DNA from: Prorocentrum cordatum
Lineage: Eukaryota > Sar > Dinophyceae > Prorocentrales > Prorocentraceae
Reading direction: 5' to 3'
Length of the DNA stretch: 64,000 bases
Assembly (NCBI GenBank): GCA_963575745.1
Contig: CAUYUJ010018719.1
Coordinates: forward strand, 84,569 to 148,568
Positions 34,375 to 44,058 of the stretch are shown here, piece after piece. The notes under the pieces were generated by a model that worked only from the letters and a program-made list of their open reading frames with translations, made no database searches and was not told where the DNA came from. Position numbers and translations under genes: made by a program. How positions within the stretch are numbered: the stretch's first letter is position 1; each line of letters starts with the position of its first letter.

Positions 34375-34970
34375 AAAAACAATAGAAAATGCAAATTCTT
34401 GTTCTTACTTGATCAAATTGCAAGAATCCCTTGCAAAAAATAAGGTAAAGTGGACATTCGTGCGCGCAAGACGAAATCCTTCCAAAACCTTAGGTTTCGT
34501 AGCGATTTTAACATAAAAACATCAAAAACCCAATGGTTTTTTTTAAGAAAAAAAATGTCAAAATGTCCTTCCGCGCGCGCTGTCCGAATCCCACAAAACC
34601 AATGGTTTTTCAACATTTATGTTACATGAGCTCGCGCGAGCTACTTTTTCTTGTTCTAACATAATCAAATTTCAATAATCCCTTGCAGAAAATAAGGTAA
34701 AGTGGACATTCGCGCGCGCAAGACGAAATCCTTCCAGAACCTTAGGTTTCGTAGCGATTTCAACATAAAAGCATCAAAAACCCAATGGTTTTTAAAAAAA
34801 ATGTCAAAATTTCATCCCGCGCGCGCTGTCCGAATCCCACAAAACCAATGGTTTTTCAACATTTATGTTACATGAGCTCGCGCGAGCTACTTTTTCTTGT
34901 TCTAACATAATCAAATTTCAATACTCCCTTGCAAAAAAAAGTAAAGTGGACATTCGCGCGCGCAAGACCA
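34375..34970 (+). repeat. 246-bp repeat, about 2.4 units, with 14-bp palindromes
   Basis: ATTTATGTTACATGAGCTCG starts at 34,615 and 34,861, a period of 246. Each unit has GTAAAGTGGACATTCG(C/T)GCG, CTTAGGTTTCGTAGCGAT and AAAACCAATGGTTTTTCAAC. The perfect 14-bp palindrome AGCTCGCGCGAGCT is at 34,629-34,642 and 34,875-34,888. The unit is AT-richer than the surroundings. Diverged relatives lie at 9,690-10,090. Confidence 0.88.
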
Positions 34971-35014
34971 ACAAAAAACACGACGATCTCAGGAACTTGC
35001 CCCAAAAATGTGAC

Positions 35015-35085
35015 CAACTCCGCTCTCTCTGTCTCTCTCTCTGTCTGCTCTCTGTCTCTCTCTCTGTCTGTCTGTGTCATGTATT
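35015..35085 (+). repeat. (CTCTGT)n microsatellite
   Basis: TCTCTGTCTCTCTCTCTGTC-type repeat. Confidence 0.92.
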
Positions 35086-35089
35086 GTAT

Positions 35090-35365
35090 GTCACAATTGC
35101 AGGATGCTGGGCACACGCGCGCCCCGAATAAGTGACCAAGTTCTGTGGGTGTGTACCCCACGCCAGTGTAGTAGCCACGGTCGTCCGCACGCCACGAAGT
35201 GAAGTGTCCCAACGTCATAGGGCGGGAAGCTGGGTTTGGGTGGTCGCGAAGAGTCGTTTGGATATTTGGTAGAGCTTGAACTGCCCCCCCACGAAGTGGG
35301 GGTATTGTCTCGCGTCGCATGAAAACCCTGGCACTGGTGAGAACACTGAGCGTTCGGGTAAAATG
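35090..35365. other. Unassigned segment
   Basis: This is unique sequence with no supported gene, RNA or repeat. Confidence 0.4.
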
Positions 35366-35366
35366 A

Positions 35367-35380
35367 TGTTGTTGTTGTTG

Positions 35381-35422
<42 letters not shown>

Positions 35423-35457
35423 GTGTTGTTGTTGTGTTGTTGTGTTGTTGTTGTTGA
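35367..35457 (+). repeat. (GTT)n microsatellite
   Basis: GTT triplets with GTGTT interruptions. A poly-C run at about 35,486-35,502 follows. Confidence 0.95.
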
Positions 35458-35599
35458 TGGACACGTGCGGGGCCGCCCCGTTTCCCCCCCCCCCCCCCCC
35501 CCACGCGCAGACGCGCGCGCGCCAACGCCGACGCCCCAACAACCCCGTGGGGCCCCTGCGGTGGCCCCGTCGGGGCCCGACGGGGTGTTCGTGTTGGTG

Positions 35600-36225
35600 T
35601 CATATAGGATTTCGTAGGGGTCCTACAGGATATTTGGTGGCTTTGCACGACGCCATCGGGAACCTATACGATTCCATTGGAATCCTATAGAAATGCCATA
35701 GGGATCCTATACGATTCCATGGGGATCATATCGGATTCCAGTGAGATCCCGTAGGATGCCATATGGGACCCTATCGGGTTCCAGAGGTATCCATAGAACT
35801 CCCACTGGGATCCTTGAGCATCTTTGTAAGGTCCCCATGGAACCCTATCGGAGTTATACAGGATCCCCATGGAATAGTCGAATATTCCAAAGGGAATCCT
35901 CCCAAAGTCCTACATTGACCCTATGGAATGCCATTTGTTCTCCATGGAATCGTACAGGACCCGCGTGAAATCTTGTAGGACCCCTACAGGATCCCGATGG
36001 AATTTCATAGGACCCGTATGGAATCGTATAGAAATCTTTTATGGAATCCTATGGGTTCCCGATGGAATCCTACGGGAGTCTCATAGGGTCCCCATGGTGG
36101 CCGTGCCGCTGAGCACATCCTTAAGCTATTCCCCGTAGGAATCCTCAGGGGATCCTTCGGAATCCTTCGGGGATCATACGGAATCCTTAGGGAATCCTGA
36201 GGAACCCCGAGGGAATTCAGAGGAT
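35600..36225 (+). repeat. Degenerate short tandem repeat (GGAATCCTATAGG type)
   Basis: Loose units such as GATCCTATACGATTCCATGG, GGAACCTATACGATTCC and GGAATCCTATGGGTTCCC recur every 14-30 bases. Confidence 0.75.
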
Positions 36226-36299
36226 GATAAGGGGGAGGAAACAATAGGAACCCAAGCAGAAGGAGGAGGAGGATGATGAGCAGGAGGGGGAGGCGGAGG

Positions 36300-36395
36300 A
36301 GGAAACGGATGAGGCTACTGCTGCTGCTAGTGCTACTGCTAGTAATATTACTGCTACTGCCACTATTACTACTTCTATGGCTATCCGTACTACAA

Positions 36396-36440
<45 letters not shown>

Positions 36441-36500
36441 TTACTACTACTACTACTACTGCTACTACTACTACTACTGCTACTACTACTATTACTACTA

Positions 36501-36552
<52 letters not shown>

Positions 36553-37005
36553 TACTGCGGCTATTATTGCTACTATTACTATCACTATTACCTTTTTTTT
36601 TATTGTTATTACTATTAATATATCTTTTATTCGTCCTACGCATACTATTATTACGACTTCTAATACTACTGGTACTACTCGTACTAGTAGTACTACTGGT
36701 ACTACTTGTACTAGCACTACGAATACTGCTGCCACGACTACCACCACAACTATGATCATTACTACTACTACTCGCACTACTACTACTACTACTACTATTA
36801 CTACTACTACTACTACTACTACTGCTTCTCTTACTACTACTACTGCTACTACTACTACTATTCCCACCACTCCTACTACTCCTACTACTCCTACTCGAAA
36901 TACTTTTCTTCTTTTTCTTCTTACTACCACGACGACGACGACTACTACTACTACTACTACTGCTACTATTACTGCCGCCAGTACTACTACTACTACTACT
37001 ACTAC

Positions 37006-37080
<75 letters not shown>

Positions 37081-37081
37081 T

Positions 37082-37115
<34 letters not shown>

Positions 37116-37190
37116 GCTACTGCTACTGCTACTGCTACTACTAGTATTACTACCACTGCCACTACTACTACTCCTTTTGCTAATATTACA
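36300..37190 (+). repeat. (ACT)n triplet block with a GAG-rich lead-in
   Basis: A GAGGAGGAGG lead-in (36,260-36,310) switches to ACT and GCT triplets, degenerate in the middle (36,590-36,760: ATT, ACG, AGT triplets), then back to clean ACT by 36,940. Confidence 0.93.
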
Positions 37191-37194
37191 GGCC

Positions 37195-37855
37195 GTGAAG
37201 GCTTTTGTAGAGGATCCCATACAGGGCGTGCAGGCTCTGTATAGGATCCCGTACAGGCCGTGTAGGCTCTGTATAGGATCCCAAGCAGGCCGTGTAGGCT
37301 CTGTATAGGATCCCATACGGGGCGTGTAGGGTTTGTGTCGGATCCCACGCAGGCCGTGTAGGCTGTGTATAGGAACCCATACAGGCTGCGGATGCTTTGT
37401 ATAGGGTCCCATACAGGGCGTGTAGGCTTTGTGTAGGATCCCGCACAGGCCGTGTAGGCTTTCTATAGGATCCCGTACAGGGCTTGTAGGCCCTGTATAG
37501 GATCCCATACAGGGCGTATAGGCTCAGTATAGGATCGCATACAGGGCGTGTAGGCTCTGTACAAGATTCCATACACGGCGTGTAGGCTCTGTATAGGATC
37601 CCACACAGGGCGTGTAGGCTCAGTATAGGATCCCACACAGGCCGTGTGGGCTGTGTATAGGATCCCATACACGGCGTGTAAGCTCTGTGTAGTCCCATAC
37701 AGGCCGTGTAGGCTCTGTATAGGATCCCAAACAGGGTTTGTAGGCCCAGTATAGGATCCCATACAGGGCGTGTAGCCTCTGTATAAGATCCCATACAGGG
37801 CGTGTAGGCTCTGTATAGGGTCCCATACAGGGCGTGTAGGCTGTGTTTAGGAACC
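37195..37855 (+). repeat. 32-bp tandem array, about 20 units
   Basis: The unit is GGATCCCATACAGGGCGTGT followed by AGGCTCTGTATA. It is well conserved throughout. Confidence 0.95.
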
Positions 37856-37984
37856 CGCAGGAAGGTGTTGATGAGAAAGACGGGGGAGGAGGAGTTTTGA
37901 GAGGCATGTGCACTTCCACGTGCAAACACACTTGCGAAAGCATGCACGCATGACGACATGCAGACAAGAACAAGGCTTCGAGCT

Positions 37985-38035
37985 CAATCAATGACCTTGC
38001 GATTTTTTAGAGGGACGGGGATGCCCGCACACATA
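37985..38035 (-). repeat. Dispersed repeat E, copy 2
   Basis: Its reverse complement reads TGCGGGCATCCCCGTCCCTC then AAAAAATCGCAAGGTCATTG, aligning with 27,458-27,500. A TA-rich tract lies against it on the same side as in copy 1. Confidence 0.65.
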
Positions 38036-38063
38036 TATAGATATATGTATATATCTGTGCATG

Positions 38064-38108
<45 letters not shown>

Positions 38109-38147
38109 GTATGCATATACAACATATATATATATATATGCACATAC

Positions 38148-38220
<73 letters not shown>

Positions 38221-38345
38221 TACAAATATATACATATTTGTATATACCATTATATACAACCTATACGCATATATATACATAGAGAGACACATCGATATAT
38301 AGATATATAGATATGTAGATAGATATATGTATGTGTATACATATT
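38032..38345. repeat. (TA)n and (TACATA)n microsatellites
   Basis: Pure TATATA tracts alternate with a clean TACATA block (about 38,140-38,222). Confidence 0.97.
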
Positions 38346-38479
38346 TTTCAGCTGTTTATAATCGGGGGGGGGTGCGACCCCCCTCCGAAACGGGACCCCC
38401 CCAGATCCGTGGCACGGGGGGAGGCCGGAAATCCTTGCCAAGGCGTGCGCGCAGGCGGGTGGCAGTCCCAAATCGATCG

Positions 38480-39420
38480 GCGAAAGGCCCAAGAGCCACC
38501 CAAGACGGTCCAGGATGGCATCCAGCTAGCCTTGCCCCCCGCCGGATGGCCGAAGGTTGCCCCAATGTCACCCCTAAGAGACGTTTGAACCCCAAAAACA
38601 TCGATGCATTATTGTTTTTTTGTATGATTTTCGGATGCTCACTAATTCGGCCTTCCACGCGTCCGAGAACGCTGGCAACGCATTGACACCCGCTCCTAGA
38701 CGGCCCAAATGAGTCCCATGAGCGCCCGAAATTGTTCCCAAACTGCCCACAACAGTCCCCATGACCGTCCAAAACTGACCCCACGACGGCTGGGGCAAGG
38801 CTTTAGACGCCACAATCGGTCCACGATGACATCATGCGGTCCAGGCTCTTGCTGGATGCTCGAAGGCGCTTCGAATTTCACCTCCAAGACGCGCTCGAAC
38901 CCCTGAAAGTCATGATTTTCTGTGATTCTCACTCGGCTTGCCAGGCGTCCGAGAACGCAGGCACGTAGGCGAGGCACCGAAACCCTTTCCCGACTCCAGA
39001 AAAGCCGTACGGGGGCCCAAGACCCAAGACGGCTCCTAAACTGCCCACGAGCGGTCCCATGACCGCCCCAAATTGACCCCAAGGCGGCCGGCGGAAGACC
39101 CAAGACACGCCCAAGACGGTCCAAAATGGCATCAAGTTCGCCTTGGTCCTCGTCGGATGCCCTGGGGCGACCCGAAAGGTACCTCCAAGACACGCTCGAA
39201 CCCGAAAAACACTGATGTTTCAATGATGTTGTAAGATTTGCTACCATTCGTTCCTTCGGCCTGCCGGGCGTCCGAAAACATTGTCAGTGCTCCGAACACC
39301 GCTCCAACTAAACCCAAACGCGCTTCCTGAATCCCCAAAGCGGCCCCACGAGGGGCCGGAACGGCCCCCAAACTGCCCAAGACTCAGCATCCTCACTCTT
39401 TAGGAAGGCGCCATGAGGGC
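38480..39420 (+). repeat. Minisatellite with a higher-order period of about 305 bp
   Basis: Short GACGGCCCAAAACTGCCCAC-type units are grouped into larger blocks. The block marker (GTTTGAACCCC or GCTCGAACCC, then a TGAT-rich spacer, then GGCGTCCGA(G/A)AACG) starts near 38,583, 38,893 and 39,194. This is the complement-strand form of the G-rich minisatellite family. Confidence 0.8.
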
Positions 39421-39479
39421 CCTAGATGATTCCGAAACTGCCCATAGGCGGTTCCATGACAGCCCAGGGACACCGTCTG

Positions 39480-40050
39480 GACGCTCCTCACCAGGGCCAC
39501 CCAGGAATTCTAGCTTTCCAGGGCGCCTTCTCAACGTTCACCCAAGCGTGCAAACGGGCGAGCGGCAGTCCCAAGATGCCCCGAGGACAGTCCGAGGTGG
39601 CTCCGGGATGGACCACACGGCCCTCACACCGCTTCGGCAGGCCCCCGTGTAGATCCCTGAGTTCTCGCCCGCTCAGATGGTATTTCATTACGTAGAGCCG
39701 CAGTTTGCTCACAACCCCAGGTTCGCAACAATTTTTCTGGAAATTCTGTTGCGCACCCAGGACTTCAGCAGTTTCCATTTACGCCATTCCGTACGCCCGT
39801 GGTCACCGACTGACAGCCTTTGCCCGTCCCAAGTTGATTGCCCCTTTCCCCCCTTCTTCCTCTTCTCCGTGATACGAGCGAGTTTGCATGCCCCAAAGGG
39901 AGAAGAGGTAGGCGCGACAGGCCAACCGCTCCAAAACTTCGAGGAACAAGATGCATGGCGCAAAGCTCCACTGCAGCCTTGTATGCATATATGGATAGGT
40001 ATGGGTATGCTTATGATAATATACATACTTATATACTCATACATCTCTGT
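39480..40050. other. Mostly unique segment with weak minus-strand frames
   Basis: Minus-strand frames at 39,488-39,778 (ATG at 39,778) and 39,709-40,044 have mixed composition, but neither has a recognised domain and the first runs into minisatellite DNA. At about 39,945-39,995 the sequence AACAAGATGCATGGCGCAAA and CTGCAGCCTTGTATGCATAT resembles 49,745-49,800. Confidence 0.3.
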
Positions 40051-40089
40051 GTAACATGTGTGTGTATATATATGTCCACATATTTACAT

Positions 40090-40198
40090 CATTGTATGTA
40101 TGTATGTATGTATGTATGTATGTATGTATGTATGTATGTATGCATGTATGTAAATATGTATATGTATATATACGTATATATACGTATATATGTATATG

Positions 40199-40245
<47 letters not shown>
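40090..40245. repeat. (TATG)n and (TA)n microsatellites
   Basis: About 13 TATG units are followed by TATACG/TATA sequence and a pure TA tract. Confidence 0.97.
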
Positions 40246-40363
40246 ATTCGACTTGCTCCGCCTCGTCGCTGCGCGCGAGGTCGCGACCGCCAAACAAGTG
40301 TGTGTGTTTTCGAATTGCTCCGCCTCGTCGCTTCGCGCGGGGCCGCGACCGTCACACAAGTGT
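40243..40363 (+). repeat. Tandem duplication of about 60 bp
   Basis: TTGCTCCGCCTCGTCGCT followed by a CGCG(A/G)GG(T/C)CGCGACCG segment is present twice, ending both times in ACAAGTGTGTGT. Confidence 0.9.
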
Positions 40364-40442
40364 GTGTGTGGGTGTGTATGCGTGTGTGTGTGTGCGTGTG
40401 TGTGTGTGCGTGTGTGTGTGTCTGTGTGTGTGTGTGTGGGAG
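40363..40442 (+). repeat. (TG)n microsatellite
   Basis: TGTGTG runs with CGTGTG interruptions. Confidence 0.95.
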
Positions 40443-40444
40443 AG

Positions 40445-40915
40445 AGGGGTTTTGCGGGAGGGACGGTGTGAAGAGGTGGGGAAAGGGAAGGGAGGGGGAA
40501 TGGGGAACGGAAGGATGCGGATGATGTCGAAGAGGTGGGCCAGAGTAAATCGGGGGTGCAGCAGCGATGCCGGGATCCTTTCTGTGTCCGGTGTCCTCAA
40601 TTTTCGGTTTGTGCAGGCATCCCTCTTCACTACGGGCTGCCCGTCTCGAGCGACGATGGCCACACGGGCCCGCCAGTTGATCAAGAGCGCCGCTTCCAAA
40701 ATGAGGCGCTCTCCACAGGGCGTACAGTTCGGGGGGATGTCCAGCGATAGTCGTTTCGAGAAAGATTCGCCTTCCGCTTGTGTAACCACTGCGCCCCGTG
40801 TTGGGAAAGCGCCGCCGTCGATCCGTGCGACTGCTTCACGACATCTACGTCTCTGTCCACACACTTTCTGGTAATTCGCCGGTAGCCCCAAGTGGAGAAG
40901 AACCGCCCTCCGTAG
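40445..40915. other. Unassigned segment
   Basis: Both strands have frames of 90-110 codons over 40,540-40,870. Neither shows a motif that would decide the strand or family, so I do not call a gene. Confidence 0.35.
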
Positions 40916-40917
40916 TG

Positions 40918-41095
40918 GTTGGGAGCTTTTACGACGAGTGTGGGCGGCGCTGAGACGAGAGCCACCTTCTGGAAGCTATCCGCCTTTCATCTTTGCAGCC
41001 GTTGGGAGCTTCTACGACGAATGTGCGCGGCGCCAGTCCTACAGCTGCATTTAGAAAACGACACGCCCTTTAGCCTTGTAGCAGTTGGCGATTTC
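40918..41095 (-). repeat. 83-bp satellite, two units in reverse orientation
   Basis: GTTGGGAGCTT(T/C)TACGACGA recurs at 40,918 and 41,001, exactly 83 apart. The reverse complement (AGGGCGTGTCGTTTTC..AAATG.AGCT then GGCGCCGCGCACATTCGT) aligns with the unit at 22,020-22,100. Confidence 0.7.
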
Positions 41096-41342
41096 AAGCT
41101 TCAGGGCCACACATGGTGAGGATGTCTCAGGTGAAGCGCCTGGCCCGCTCTATCGACATGCCTATTGTCACCAGGTGCGTTCCACTACTCGCAAAGTGCC
41201 TACTCGCAAATGTCCGACAACAATATGTTTTCTTCTATGTAATGTATCGTAATTCCCCCGCGGCGGATCCGGGCCATGCGACGAGGAGGTGTTTTCTATA
41301 CGGGAGAGACACGGAGCAGGACGAGGACCAGTGCTTGAACGA

Positions 41343-41500
41343 CACGGGGGGAGGAGGAGGAGGAGGAGGAGGAGGAGGAGGAGGAGGAAGAGGAGGAGGA
41401 NNNNNNNNNNNNNNNNNNNNNNNNNNNNNNNNNNNNNNNNNNNNNNNNNNNNNNNNNNNNNNNNNNNNNNNNNNNNNNNNNNNNNNNNNNNNNNNNNNNN

Positions 41501-41548
<48 letters not shown>

Positions 41549-41549
41549 C

Positions 41550-41590
<41 letters not shown>

Positions 41591-41603
41591 GTGATGATGA
41601 TCA
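41343..41603 (+). repeat. (GAG)n, assembly gap, (ATG)n
   Basis: GAG triplets run to 41,400. Positions 41,401-41,500 are N, a round 100 that is probably a placeholder of unknown true length. ATG triplets run from 41,501 to about 41,603. The gap almost certainly hides more triplet repeat, including the GAG-to-ATG switch. Confidence 0.95.
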
Positions 41604-41609
41604 TGAGGA

Positions 41610-42340
41610 GGACGAGGAGGGACCAGACGATGATGGAGCAGACGTGGAGTTTCCGATTGAAAGCTTTCTTGTCTAGTCCAGTTCCTTTCTGTGTCCCGGG
41701 TCTTCAGCCAATAGGCTCCTTGGGAGACTGGGATTCCGTCTCCCGTCCCCTTCCCTACCCTTTGCCATCCCTTCTTCTTTCCTGCGTCGCCCTTCCACTG
41801 GGCCGCCAGGTTCGCATCAGCACCTCACCCCTTGCCCTTCCCAGAAAAGGTCCAATCCCTTGCAGGCAGGAGTACTGGCTTGCACGACTGACCACGTCCG
41901 CCCTCGTTGCCTCCTCTGGCTTCTCCGTGACACCAGGACCAGGCACTGCTTTTGCATGCTCGAGCGGTGCTCCTCTTCCTTTCTCCTTCTGATCGTCTTT
42001 GCGCGTGCTGCTTTAAGTAAAACCTCGTCCGACTTACCACTTCTTCCACTCATTGGCCTCCATCCTAACTCAGCTCAGCATTCCGACATCCAGCATCCAG
42101 CATCCGACTATCCATTTCCACCCCAATCCGTCGACCGTCGACAACGACACCCACCCTCCACCAACCCGGCACTCCGACTCCAGCATCTGGCTTCCGACTC
42201 CCCACCTCCACCTCACCTATCGACCTCCAGCATCAAGGACACCTTGCACTGAGGGCTCCGGCCCACCCGCGCAGGCCCCAAAGGGCCCCGCCCTCGGCGG
42301 ATCAGCGCGCTCTCCCCTCGCCCCTCGCCCACCCATGGGA
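41610..42340. other. Unassigned segment
   Basis: This is C/T-rich unique sequence with a loose CCGACATCCAGCATCCAGC repeat near 42,080-42,230. No gene is supported. Confidence 0.4.
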
Positions 42341-43135
42341 GTTTCGGGGGCCATCTTGGGCCATCTTGGCAGTGATCGATCAAAGGGTGGGGGCTCCTTA
42401 CCTAGGGCCCCCCCCCAGGAGGCCACCATGTGGCCAATACCTTAGTCAAAGCAATGCTTGTGGCTTTCTCGCCGAGGCCTCTTGCGGCGTCTTGGGTGTC
42501 TCTGGGGGGCCTCTTGGGGCCTCTTGGGGGTCTCTGAGGCTCTTGGAGGCATCTCGGGGGCCTCTCGGGGGCCTCTTGGGGCTTCATGGACACCTCTTGG
42601 GGCCCTCCTGGTGCACCTTTGGGGGCCTCAGGGGCCATCTTGGGGCCGTGTTGGAGGAGACGATCAGAGGAAGGGGGGCTCCTGAATCAGCCCCCTCAGG
42701 AGGCCAAATTGTGGCCAACGCCTCAGTACAAACAATGCTTTTTGCTTTCTCGCCGACGCATGTTGGGGCGTCTTGGGTGCCTCTGGGGTGCCTTCGAGGC
42801 CTCAAGGGGGTCTCTTGGGAGCCTCTTTGGGGCGTCTTGGGGGCCTCTCGGGGGCCTCGAGGGGCCTCTTGTCTTGGGCCCCTCTAGGGGCACCTTGGGA
42901 GCCTCTGGGGTCATCTGGGGGCCATCCTGGAGGAGATCGATCGAAGCATGGGCCGCACTACATTAGCACTCCCCCCCCAGAAGGCCAACATGTCTTTGAA
43001 ACAACACAATGATTGTGGCTTCCTCGCCGATACTATCTTGAACGCCCCATCGTTTCGCAAAAAGCCCTATCCAGACCCAGTGGGAGGGGTTTAGGGGGAG
43101 AGGTCAAGACACCCCCTAAATAGCAAGCCGTTTCG
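42340..43135 (+). repeat. Higher-order repeat of about 280 bp built on the G-rich minisatellite
   Basis: Three blocks each comprise about 180 bases of CTTGGGGGCCTC units plus a spacer of about 100 bases: GATCGATCAAAG (42,375; variants at 42,661 and 42,937), AGGAGGCCA(C/A).(A/T)TGTGGCC, CAATGCTT.TGGCTTTCTCGCC. The spacer resembles the module at 30,530-30,720. Confidence 0.8.
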
Positions 43136-43249
43136 CTCACTCCCACCCGCCCTCCCAACACATAAGGTACACCCGAGCCCGAGCCTGTTCAGTGGTCGTT
43201 TTTGGATGGGCAGCTTCTGGGAACCAACAACGACCCCATGTGCGCGACG

Positions 43250-43385
43250 CTAGGGTGAGGTGCGCCACGCGTGCCAGGCGCGCCACGCGCGCCAGGCACC
43301 CCTGGGGCCCGAGCGTGCCAGGCACGCCTGGTGCGCCAGGTGTGCCGCATGCTCTAGCCGCGCCAGGTGCGCCACGTTCGGGGCA
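43250..43385 (+). repeat. (GCGCCAGGC)n-like minisatellite
   Basis: Loose units GTGCGCCACGCGTGCCAGGC, CGCGCCAGGC and GTGCCAGGCACGCC. Confidence 0.75.
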
Positions 43386-43439
43386 CGTGCAGTGTGTGTC
43401 ATATGCACCTGTGCACGTGACAGCACACATCGGGAAACA

Positions 43440-43870
43440 TGTCGGCCCCCACCATCCTTGTCGAAAGCAAATGCCCATCATTGTGTCTTGTGGGCCTGCG
43501 CACAGCAGGCCATACGCCACCACCCCCGCCGTCCCTGTCAAACATCACTCGACAGTGATCGCGGGGTGGCCGCGCATGATCCAGATTTCGCCGCGAGGTG
43601 CATGGCGTATTGTTTAGTATTAGGGATGATAGCCCTGCGCACAGCAGGCAATCTGCTGACGCCCCCGCCGTCCCTGTCAAAACAATACGAGGTGCTCGCG
43701 GTCCTCAAGAACTGACTCAAGACTTTGCCCCAAAGTGTGCCTTGTATTGTTTTTTGGCACAGGGATGGTGGGGGGGGGCCGCATCGGGTTGGCCGCGCAT
43801 GCTCCAAATGTGGAGACAGAGTGCGTTTTGTATTGCTTTTTGACGGGGATGGTGTGGGGGGGTGAGCATG
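43440..43870. repeat. Repeat with direct and inverted copies
   Basis: CCGCCGTCCCTGTCAAA is present near 43,528 and 43,664, with a weaker CACCATCCTTGTCGAAA near 43,447. The inverse form, TGTATTG.TTTTTTG.CA then GGGATGGTGGGG, is at 43,743 and 43,830. Confidence 0.65.
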
Positions 43871-44058
43871 GTTCCTGGTTGGCTGCCGGTCGCCTGGGGG
43901 AGGGTGTGTCTGTTCATAGGGAACAGTGATAAACCTCTCCCGAAGGGGAAGAACGAGGGTCGGCAGAAGACAATCGCAAAATCATCCACGCCCTCGAGGG
44001 CGGACGGGATTCCCAGTGCGCTCCCAGCGCCCCGAAGGCAATCCGAAGTCCGCGGGGC

